Of a stretch of 64,000 nucleotides of DNA, positions 45,136 through 57,100 are shown in pieces. Position 1 is the stretch's first letter. Each line of letters starts with the position of its first letter. This DNA comes from Amyelois transitella (Eukaryota; Arthropoda; Insecta; Lepidoptera; Pyralidae). Both the position numbers and the translations under genes were made by a program. The notes under the pieces are model-generated. The model was given only the letters and a program-made list of their open reading frames with translations, searched no databases and was not told the origin of the DNA. Where the stretch lies: contig NC_083520.1 of NCBI RefSeq assembly GCF_032362555.1, positions 682,001 to 746,000 on the forward strand, written 5' to 3'.

Positions 45136-48100
45136 ATGTCACAACATGGATGTCCTGAGAGACTGTCGAATAGGTCGAAAGGGTTCCAAGAAGATGTCCC
45201 AAGTCAGCAGACGATGGAGGTGCTGGTGGAAACCCTTACGGGAACGGCATTTGAAATGACTGTGTCACCCTCAGATACCATACTAGCTATCAAATCCAAG
45301 ATATTCAGGGTTGAAGGTGAGTTTTCGATATCTATATTACACAACATTTCAATTTGCCATTGCATGTTTTATTATGCGTCACAAAAGTACAACAAAGAAT
45401 ATCGCGGTATTTTGCGACACAATCGCATGGCTTTTACTTTTAAAACCTAGGTTAACACCATAAATACCAAGTCCAGTTTTCATGTTGTTGTTAATGCAAC
45501 AGTAATTAATTTAAAGAGGCAGATAAATAATTGATTTTTCTACATTAAACAAATAATTCTTTATTATGTTATTATGTAATATTAATCAAGAATGAAAATG
45601 GCTGAAGCAAAAAGTACCAAAACAATTTAAAAAATCCACTGGAGTTTATCATGTTATTAGTTACAGCTGAACCAACACCACCCAACACCTACCACCTCAG
45701 CATAAAAACTATTTACCCAGTGCGGTGGTATGCAACCTCAACCCTAGCTTTGACACCTTTTAGCCTTAAAATGAATATTTCATTTGTGTCACATGCTCAA
45801 GTCATACTGTATAAATTTATTAAATAAAGCCATATGTACTAAGAAATGGTTAGTTATTCTACACCCAGGTTTATATTGTGTGAAACAACTTTTCATTTAA
45901 TTATAATGTTTTAACAACACACATGACAAATATTTATGAATTCTTATCATTTAGATTATTTCAATATGGTAGGCTAGGCATAATAAATTCCACATCTTTT
46001 CTATCAATCAATAATGCTAAGATCTTACAATGGCATTAAGGCATCTTTAATTTTGTGGTATTTTCATATTTCACGGGCTAGCAACCTGTCACTATTTGAA
46101 TCTCAATTCTATCATCAAACCAAACAGCCGAACGAGGCCTATCGGTCTTTTGAAGATTGTTGGCTTTGTCTACCCCATGAGAGATATAGATGTGACTATA
46201 TAAGATTCAAAACGGGCTAGTTGGTTGCCCATCACCTCCAATGACTACAATATACACGGGAAGAGAACTAGCGTACACTGTATTCTTTCTTCACTATGAG
46301 ACCAGCATGGAAGGTTATCTAAATTATTATTATTAGAACATGCAAAACATACTCCAGCATGCTGTAATTCAGATCAATAAGATGTTACTTTTGTACATTT
46401 GAATTGTTGCCAAAAGCTCATTCTATGGTGATCTGATAATTTATTGGTATTGGTAACAAACTTAACTGAATATGGCCTTCGGATCAGTTTTTTAAAGTAA
46501 AGTAAAATGTAAAAAATTATTCAATTAAAATCAAACAAAAAATATACATATAGGTACTAGCTGTGCCTGCGACTTTGTCCCTGTGGAATAGTTATTTTGT
46601 GCATCATTGAAGCCCTCGAGGAGGAATAATCTTCCCTTTTTTTTTACATTTTTAATTACTTCTTCGCTCCTAATAGTTGCAGCGTGATGTTAAATAGCCT
46701 AAAGCCTTCCTCAATAAATGGTCTATTAAACACAAAAAGAGTTTTTTAACTGGAACCAGTAGTTCCTGAGATTAGCCCATTCAAACAAACAAACTCTTTA
46801 GCTTTATAATATTAGTATAGATATGAGTACAATAATAAAAATGGTCTTTACGAAGGGTACCACCTAATGCTGGCTGTATATATCAAGTATACTATATATA
46901 TATATATATGTGGCTGGCTGTGAACAACCGGTGCTGATCTTCTGGGGGTGCTATTCGCGACTATATTCTCTGTCTACCTGGTAAGGGGTCTTCTTCTCAA
47001 TCATTCACTTATTGCTATCATCACTTATTGACGTCACATCACTTAAATCTAATTATAACTACTACCGCTTCCAAAGCGCATGTGTACAAGACGCGGCGGA
47101 ACAAACTACACTGCAGTTCCTCTTTTCCTGACACCGTTCGATAGGGGTCATCAGCGGGGCTAGCATAGCACGCGCGAGACAGTTTTTATCGCGCGATAAA
47201 CTATCGCTGTCACGTTTCACGTTATAATAAAAGGCGAAACAGCGATAGTTTAACTCGCGATAAAAACGGCCTCGCGCGTGTTATGCTAACGTAGCTAAAA
47301 GCGTGGATATGTGTGATGTATGTATGTAGAAATTATATCCATAGCAAATAAAATTAGCCTTGAACTGGGTCAAATCTTAAGAAAACAAACTGATTGAAAT
47401 GTTTATTTAATACGACCTATTTAAACAGAAAACATTGGTGTGTAGGTGTGTTTGTATTTAGAAAAGTTTATTGCTATAACACCAGCACTATCTGAATCTC
47501 AATTCGATCATTAAGCCATCTAGGTGAATGCGGCTTTTCAGTCTTTTTGAGACACTTATAGCTCTGTCTATTCCGTAGGCAATGGGGACGCAATTGGCAT
47601 ACCAAGTTTATTAATAGCATTTCCCTTGATCGGCTATTATTATGGGCTTGTGTTCGGAAATAGCTTCATTTGCAATATAATTTGTTTTAAATTAAATTAC
47701 ATATATCTACTACCGCTTCTAAAGCGCAAGTATAAGACGACGACTACTGTGGCGCAGCGGCAGTACGCTTGTCTGTGACACCGGACGTCCCGGGTTCGAA
47801 TCCCGGCCAGGGCATGATGAGAAACGAACTTTTTCTGATTGGCCTGGGTTTTGGATGTTTATCTATATAAGTATTTATTATAAAATATAGTATCGTTGAG
47901 TAAAGTATATCGTAACACAAGTCTCTAACTTACTTCGAGTCTAACTCAATCTGTGTAATTTGTCCTGTATATATTTATATTTATTTATTTATAAAAGAAG
48001 CGGCAACGAATTACACTGCAGCATAGCAGACATAAATTTACAAAATATACAGGTCTTTACCGGGGAAGAATATTAATTGTCTAGATTATATTTGTGCCGT

Positions 48101-51100
48101 GTGGTTCCCGGCACCAATACAAAAAAGAATAGGACCACTCCATTTCTTTCCCACGGATGTCGTAAAAGGCGACTAAGGGATAGGCTTACAAACTTGGGAT
48201 TCTTTTTTAGGCGATGGGTTAGCAACCTGTCATTATTTGAATCTCAATTCTATCATTAAGCCGAACAGCTGAACGTGGCCATTCAGTCTTTTCAAGACTG
48301 TTGGCTCTGTCTACCCCGCAAGGGATATAGACGTGACCATATGTATGTATGTATTATATTAGTATCAGTGGGTGACTAAATCGTTAATTTCTATATCTGA
48401 TCTGTTGTCATGTAAAAATAAATAGAGATTCAAAATAAATAATAGTGCCAGTACCAACAGGTGTATCTTTGTGTTTTCTCCTGGCCCGCCTCCAATGATG
48501 AGTCATTATCTGATTGACAGCCGAGTGGGGCTGACCGTTTAATATCGAGTAGAGGTCGTTTGTGACTAGTAGAGACCATTTTGAGGAATTCTATATATTA
48601 ATATTTTCTCCCATCGCCTAAAAAAAGAATCCCAAGTTTGTAAGCCTATTCCTTGGTCGCCTTTTACGAAATCCATGGGAAAGAGATGGAGTGGTCCTAT
48701 TCTTTTTTGTATTGGTGCCGGGAACCACACGGCACTTTTGAAGAATTCTATATAGGTAAATACTTTATTTTTCTTCTGCCGTGTGTTACAATCCCTTGCC
48801 GTGTCTTTAAGAAAGAAGAAATGTTTTTTGACGGCCTCTGTGGCGCACGGTAGTACGCTTGGCTGTGACACCGGAGGTCCCGGGTTCGAATCCCGGCCGG
48901 GGCATGATGAGAAAATAACTTTTTCCGATTGACTTGATGGAAACATAAGGAATTCTTAATCGTTCTAATAATAAATAGGATCATCCATTTGACCGCCTCT
49001 GTGGCGCAGCGGTAGTACGCTTGTCTGTGACAACGGAGGACCCGGGTTCGAATCCCGGCCGGGGCATGATGGGAAACTAACATGCATTGACCTGAGTCTT
49101 GGATATTTATCCGTAGAAGTTTTTATTATAAAATATAGTATCGTTGAGTTAGTATCTCGTAACACAAGTCTCGAACTTACTTCGAGGCTAACTCAATCAG
49201 TGTAATTTGTCCCGTATATATTTATTTATTTTTTGTGTGACCCCAGCTAGACATCCTTAGTCACAAAGCTTCGAAGGCCAAGATACGATCAAAGAGTTGC
49301 ATAACTTAGAAACTAAAACGCCTTAATACGTCATAGGCCGAAAACTTGCATGAAGTGAAAGTTCACCATCTCAACTCGAAAACTGCATTCCGTGTCCGGT
49401 ATGACGTCACTTAGCATATGTCATGCGTCATCATGACGATTCTATGAATGCCGAGAGATATCTCACGGATACTATAAGGCAGTGTTCACACTAGGTAACG
49501 CTGGTTGACTAGCGCCGCGAGTAAATGCAAACAGTACATTAAATGATGAGCTTTGTAGGAAAGCTTATTGCAGCACGGATGATTATATTAATGACTAGCT
49601 GTTCCCGCGACGTCCGTGTGGAATAGTTATTTTGGGCATCATTGAAGCCCTCAAGGATGAATAATTTTCCCCGGTGTTTTTCACATTTTCCATTGTTTCT
49701 TCGCTCCTAATAGTTGCAGCGTGTTGTTATATAGTCTAAAGCCTTCCTCGATAAATGGTTAATTCAACACAAAAAGATTTTTTCAATTCAAACCAGTAGT
49801 TCCTGAAATTAGCGCGTTCAAACAAACAAACTCTTCAGCTTTATAATATTAGTATAGACAAACATGTGTGGCCCGAGCTTTACATAATGCCCGCTTAAAT
49901 GCTTGTGCATTTTTGACATGTTGTTGACATAATTTGTACAGTGTGTACTTATCTCATTTTATCTTTATTTAATTGATGAAATATTCGTATTGATATCATT
50001 AGTTTTACATTCATTCATGTTTTTTTTAATGTAGACAATGTGCATTCGTCTACGATTTAGAATTAAGAGATCTATATTTTTTAAATTGACGCGGAATCAA
50101 AGCGTTTTGGCAACTATTGAATATGTGCAGTTGCAACAGATGTAGGATAGACTAAGGGAAACGGGTGCCGTGTAGTTCCCGGGAACAATAGAAAAGAATA
50201 GAACCACTCCATCTCTTTTCCACGGCTGTCGTAAATGGCGACTAAAGGATAGGCTTATAAACTTGGGATTCTTCTTTTACGCGATGGGCTAGCAACCTGT
50301 CAATATTTGAATCTCGATTCCATCACGAAGCCATACACCTGAACGTGGCCTTTTAGTCTTTTGGAAACTGTTGGCTCCGTCTACCCCGCAAGTGATAAAG
50401 TCCTGACTTTATGCATGTATACATACATACATAAAATCACGCCTCTTTTCCTTTCACTTGCCACGATCTCTGCATATTTCCTTCGCTTCATCCACACTCA
50501 TAACATGAAGAGTCATGCAAGCTCGGCGGTTTCGGCTACTTTTGACCTGACCCTTTACCAGGACGTCCTTAATTTGATCATATTATATAGGTATGCATGT
50601 ATATTTTTCAGGAATACCAGTGTCCCAACAGCATATCCTATACAACTTGAAGGAGCTGGATGACTCGTCGTCCCTTCGCTCGCACGCGATCACAGATGGC
50701 GCTAGGTTGCGTTTGGTGCTGGGCATGCGCGTCGGGCCGATATCCACGAGACGGCTACCACCACCACCGAATTCTGAACCGTGGCGGGATATTGAGAGAC
50801 TCCTCGATAGTAACAGGTATGATAGTAAATATATACATATAATATATTTACTCAATACTCAATCATTTATTGCATCTCATGTGTTTACATAAATTGTACA
50901 TACATATGATACTACTATACTATTATAAAGGCGAAAGTTTGTATGGATGTATGGATGTTTGTTACTCTTTCACGCAAAAACTACTGAACCGATTACCATG
51001 AAATTTGGTATGTAGGTAGCTGAAGACCCAGAATAACACATAGGCTACTTTTTATCCCAGAGTTCCCGCGGGATTGATAGGGTTTCCATGCGGACGAAGT

Positions 51101-54100
51101 CGCGGGCGGCCTCTAGTATGATATAAAAAGTAAATTAGTTCAAACATGAACCCTGTTAGGGCGCAGCAAATTAAATTAATTTAAAATTATACATGTTTAA
51201 TTATTTTATGTAGTATCCTATGTATGTATGATAGGAATGATTTTTCATTTATTTGTACATTCTTTTTTGAGAAATTGCCGTGTGGTTCCCGGCATTGGAC
51301 AAGTATAGGACCGCTCCATCTCTTTCCCGTGGATGTCGTAAGGCGACTAAGGGATGGGCTTATGAACTTGGGATTCTTTTTTTTTAAGGCGACGGGCTAG
51401 CAACCTGTCTCTATTATAATCTCAATTCTATCGTTAAGCCAAATAGCTGAGCGTGGTTTATTAGTCTTTTCAAGACTGTTGCCTCTGTCTACCCCGCAAT
51501 GGGTGTAGACGTGAACATATGTATTTCTTTATAGAAACATCAGAAGTGGGTTGCCTCATAGATCACAGAATGCGCTAGGTTGAGTGAGGTCACGGGACGA
51601 TTGTCTGAAGTGATTCTGAGTCTTAAGGACCTTTCCAGCTCCTAACACGGATTGGATCGAGCATGGTTACACGTCCAGTTGCCTGAATGTGCAGGTTTCC
51701 TCACCGTGAGAGCATTAGCTAGTATTCAAACTAGCGTACATAACTTCGAAAATATGTAGTCGTTGGTACATGGCCGAGATGGGATTCGAATCTGTGCCTT
51801 TTCACCTTACCGATTCGACCACCGACGCCCACTTACACACACGGGTTATGGCCGTTGACCATCACAAATATTGAGCTGGCCCCAAAGTTCATTCCCTTCT
51901 GATGCCAGAAACAAACTATACATACATATGGTCACGTCCATATCCCTTGCGGGGTAGACAGAGCCAACAGTCTTGAAAAGACTGAATGGCCACGTTCAGC
52001 TATTTGGCTTAATGATAGAATTGAGATTCAAATAGTGACAGGTTGCTAGCCATCCCATCGCCAAAAAAAGAAATCCCAAGTTTGTAAGCCTACCCCTTAG
52101 TCGCCTTTTACGACATCCATGGGAAAGAGACGGAGCGGTCCTATTCTTTTTTTGCATTGGTGCCGGGAACCACACGGAAACAAAACTATAAAAGTACTAG
52201 AGGCCGCCCGCGACTTCGTCCGCATGGAAACCCTATCAATCCCGCGGGAACTCTGGGATAAAAAGTAGCCTATGTGTTATTCTGGGTCTTCAGCTACCTA
52301 CATACCAAATTTCATGGTAATCGGTTCAGTAGTTTTTGCGTGAAAGAGTAACAAACATCCATACATCCATACAAACTTTCGCCTTTATAATAGTAGTGAA
52401 AGTATTTAAATCTTTCTCAGGGAGGAAAGCGAATGGAGTAGTAGTCCCGGATGTCGCGTCACGGTGCTAGTTTTGCGCGACGGCGGCAGAGTCAACTTGC
52501 TGCGCGTGCGTCAGAACAGCGACGGAACTTATTGTCCGATTGACAACAACAAGTGTGAGAGTTTTTTTTTGTTTTTTTTTTTAAATTATATGTGAAGTAT
52601 GTAAATATGTGTTGTTGTTGGTATGTATATGTTCATGTGTCACTGTCTTTACACACTATAGTTTTATCAGAAGGGTTTAAGGTTCCAGTAAAACGACTTG
52701 ATGCAGTTCACGAAAGTCCGAATATATTGTTCGATAACTGACACAGAAATACGGTTTCACATAACTTTAGATACACGATACAATATGTGGACAGAAATCC
52801 ACTAGTGCGAATGGAGGCAGGCGGAGGGCGACTGGCGTCCGTTCGCGTTACAGGAATTTGCTGACAATGAACAATAGGTACCATGTATGTGTGTACCCCT
52901 ACATATATACGGGTCATTGAGCTAGTCTCTGATTTCTAGATTATATATTGGGTTTATATGACAACAAGTGTGAGAGTTTTTTTGTTTATTTGTTTATATT
53001 TATATACGGGTCATTGAGCTAGTCTCTGATTTCTAGATTATGTATTGGGTTTAGATGAAGTTTTATCAATGTACTAGCGACCCGCCCCGGCTTCGCACGG
53101 GTGCAAAAATATATATGTTATTAAACATAAAAACCTTCCTCTTGAATCACTCTGCTTGTTACAAGAAACCGCATCAAAATCCGTTGCGTAATTTTAAAGA
53201 TTTAAGCATACAGACAAACAGACTAAAATAGCGACTTTGTTTTATACTATGTAGTGATACGGGTCATTATAGAGCTAGTCTCTGATTTCTAGATTACGTA
53301 TTGGGTTTAGATGTAGTTTTATCAAGTAAGTAACAAATTATATCTTACAAGAGGTCGCCCGCGACTAAGTCCGCGTAGAACCCTTATCAGAACATGACAA
53401 TCAATCCCGCGGGAACTCTGGGATGAAAAATAGCCTATATATTATTCTGGGTCTTCAGCTACCTACATACCAAATTTCATCGTAAACGGTTCAGTAGTTT
53501 TTGCGCGAAAGACTAACAAACATCCATTATTCATCCACGAGGGCTTGAATGATGCCCAAAATATTCCACGCGGACTAAGTCGCGGGCACAGCTAGTATAT
53601 GTATAAAAAGTTTAACGGGACTAACCACTACTTATCTGCAGACTCATCATCCCTGACCCTGGCCGAACAAGACCTGGACGAGGATGTGGCTGACTCTGTC
53701 CACGACAATGAGGTCACGATGGGCAAGATGATCGACCTCCGCAGACGGATGGAGAACCTGTCTGTCCAGAAGAGGAAGGCTGGTGAGTTTGTTTACTGAA
53801 TGTTCCTAGTGAGTCACGTCACATTTATTTATTTATTTAAACTTTATTGCACAAAAAACAAAAATGTACAAAAGGCGGACTTAATGCCGTTTGGCATTCT
53901 CTACCAGTCAACCAGCTGACCAAACAGAAAAAAACTTTAAGTTGGTGGTGCGATACATTGATAGAATAGAATAGATTACGTACATACATACATATGGTCA
54001 CGTCTATATCCCTTGCGTGGTAGACAGAGCCAACAGTCTACCTTGTGTCCAATTTTGAAAATAAATCTATTCTATGTGCCTTGTGGTTCCCGGCACCAAT

Positions 54101-57100
54101 ACAAACAAGAATAGGACCACTCCATCTCGTTCCCATCGATGTTGATCGTAAAAGGCGACTAAGGGATAGGCTTACAAACTTGGATTCTTTTTAGGCGATG
54201 GGCTAGCAACCTGTCACTATTTGAATCTCAATTCTATCTTAAAGCCTAATAGTTGAACGTGGCCTATCAGTCTTTTCAAGACTGTTGGCTCTGTCTACCC
54301 CGCAAGGGATATAGACGTGATTACATGTATGTATGTACCTATGTAAAAAATTATCAAACTTGTCTCCAGGCAACAAACAAGAAATCCAGAAAACGAGGAG
54401 CGAGGAGTCCCTATCGATCCCGAGTTTGCTTGATGACGCGTCAACGGAGCCCTACAACAGCGGGGCTTACACGTACACGGAGGGAGACTTCGCGCCGATG
54501 TACGACGGAAACTATACGAGATATCAATACGACTGCTCATTCGCCGATAGATATACTCTTCTACCGCCTTTGGGTATGTTTTTGGTTTATGAAATAACGA
54601 CCTTGTTATAAGCGCATTGAACTTTAAATCCAAAAGCAAAATGTCTCTTGCTATTGTGAATAATAATTATTATAATATTAGTAGTAGCTGTTTTCCCTCG
54701 ACTTCGTTCACGTAAATTGTAGTCCTATGTTACATGTCCATATTAATATATACGTTTCAGTTCATTGACCCCAATTAAATCTACCTGTTCCGATCTCTGG
54801 TGATAATACATTCATACATAAAATCAAGCCTCTTTCCCGGGGGAGAATCACCTCTTTCCCGCGTTATTGTAATGAATCAGAAATATACTGAATACTTACC
54901 GCCGAATAAAACGTGGAATGGAGACTTAATAAAATAGCGACCTTATTACAAGTACATTAAATTAAAAATCCAAAAACTATTTGTTAATGCCTTTGTTGTC
55001 TTCTTCCTTCTGACATTTTCCCGGTTGTCCCGGTTGCATTCTCACTACTCTGGAGAGGAGCCCGGGGTATGTCTTTGACCATGGATCCTGGATTGGGTGA
55101 GTCAGGTTTTCACACGAAGCGACTCCCATCTGACCTCCGCAACCTTTACAGGGGAACCCAACCTGTATTGGATCGATCATGGCTACACATCCAGTTGCTT
55201 GAATGTGCAGGTTTTGCCAGACACAAATCTAACTAATATTATAAAGCTGAAGAGTTTGTTTGTTTGCGTTTAGTCGCGTTCAAAACGCGCTAATCTCAAG
55301 AACTACTGGTTCGAATTGAAAAATTCTTATTGTGATATATAGAACATTTATCGAGGAAGGCTTTAGGCTATTTATCATCACGCTACAACTTTTAAGAGCG
55401 AAGAAATACTGGAAAATGTGAAAAAAAAACGGGGAAAATTATTCATCCTTGAGGGCTTCAATGACGCCCAAAATAACTATTCCACGCGGACAAAGTCGCG
55501 GGCACAGCTATTCTGAGTTAAAATAAATAAATCAATTACAGAATGGAGCGTCACACCAAACTTGCCTCCAATCGGCACCAGGACAAATTCCGAACCGGTG
55601 CAAGAACCTGACGACAGACTGAAGTTGTCGGACGCGTTGGCCGGTTCGATTCTCGTGCAGGGCAGGCGCGAGAGGGAAGAGGAGGGCGCTATATTGGAGG
55701 AGTGCTTGGACAGCGAAGGTATAAGGGAGGGGTCGCCCCAAATGGCGGCCAAGATTCCGGCCGCGGAGTATGGTGAGTTTTTCGTAAATCTGTTTTATAT
55801 TGACGCAAAATTGTGTACCATAGTAGTAAGATAACAAAAAAAAAAAGGAAATTATCAGAAATATACTGAATTTAACTTACCGCCGAATCAAACGTGCAAT
55901 GAAGACTAAATAAAATAGCGATTATCTGTCTCTTTGATACTCTACCCTTGACTTGTAGACTCTGCAGATACGGATAGTCACCCTATGCTGCGGCCTTCAC
56001 GGTCGGCAGCAGGATACAGTTATCTCCAGTGGACCTGTCCGCCCATAGTTAATATGTTATACGTTGTGCAGGTCCCCTGGTGTGCGGCAGCGGGTCTGCG
56101 TGGCGCGCGTGGGGCCCGCCGCTGCCGCCGCCGCCGTCCGCCTCGCTGCAGTCGCTGTCGGCGCTGCGCTCGCTGCTGGCCGGCCCGCCGCCCGCCGCCT
56201 TCTCGTCCTCCACCTCCGACCTGGAGCAGCTGCGGCGCACGTCAGTATCTCCCTCCCCCCCGCTGCTGGCCGGCCCGCCGCCCGCCGCCTTCTCGTCCTC
56301 CACCTCCGACCTGGAGCAGCTGCGGCGCACGTCAGTATCTCCCTCCCCCCCGCTGCTGGCCGGCCCGCCGCCCGCCGCCTTCTCGTCCTCCACCTCCGAC
56401 CTGGAGCAGCTGCGGCGCACGTCAGTATCTCCCTCCCCCCCGCTGCTGGCCGGCCCGCCGCCCGCCGCCTTCTCGTCCTCCACCTCCGACCTGGAGCAGC
56501 TGCGGCGCACGTCAGTATCTCCCTCCCCCCCGCTGCTGGCCGGCCCGCCGCCCGCCGCCTTCTCGTCCTCCACCTCCGACCTGGAGCAGCTGCGGCGCAC
56601 GTCAGTATCTCCCTCCCCCCCGCTGCTGGCCGGCCCGCCGCCCGCCGCCTTCTCGTCCTCCACCTCCGACCTGGAGCAGCTGCGGCGCACGTCAGTATCT
56701 CCCTCCCCCCCGCTGCTGGCCGGCCCGCCGCCCGCCGCCTTCTCGTCCTCCACCTCCGACCTGGAGCAGCTGCGGCGCACGTCAGTATCTCCCTCCCCCC
56801 CGCTGCTGGCCGGCCCGCCGCCCGCCGCCTTCTCGTCCTCCACCTCCGACCTGGAGCAGCTGCGGCGCACGTCAGTATCTCCCTCCCCCCCGCTGCTGGC
56901 CGGCCCGCCGCCCGCCGCCTTCTCGTCCTCCACCTCCGACCTGGAGCAGCTGCGGCGCACGTCAGTATCTCCCTCCCCCCCGCTGCTGGCCGGCCCGCCG
57001 CCCGCCGCCTTCTCGTCCTCCACCTCCGACCTGGAGCAGCTGCGGCGCACGTCAGTATCTCCCTCCCCCCCGCTGCTGGCCGGCCCGCCGCCCGCCGCCT

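Larger units (their letters stand above)
45317..50611 (+). other. Intron 1 of the ZFAND4-like gene
   Basis: A 5.3-kb intron with family A, C and F copies, three tRNA-headed SINEs and a perfect-looking hairpin element (47159-47290). No coding exon seen. Confidence 0.75.

Noticed and set aside
48834..49067. tRNA genes at 47750, 48840 and 48995
   Set aside because: Each head is followed by the same SINE body, several copies exist, and the anticodon arm pairs poorly.
52551..52552. ZFAND4-like exon 3 donor at AA|GTGTGA
   Set aside because: It puts exon 4 out of frame. AAGT|GTGAGA two bases later keeps the frame and is a better donor.
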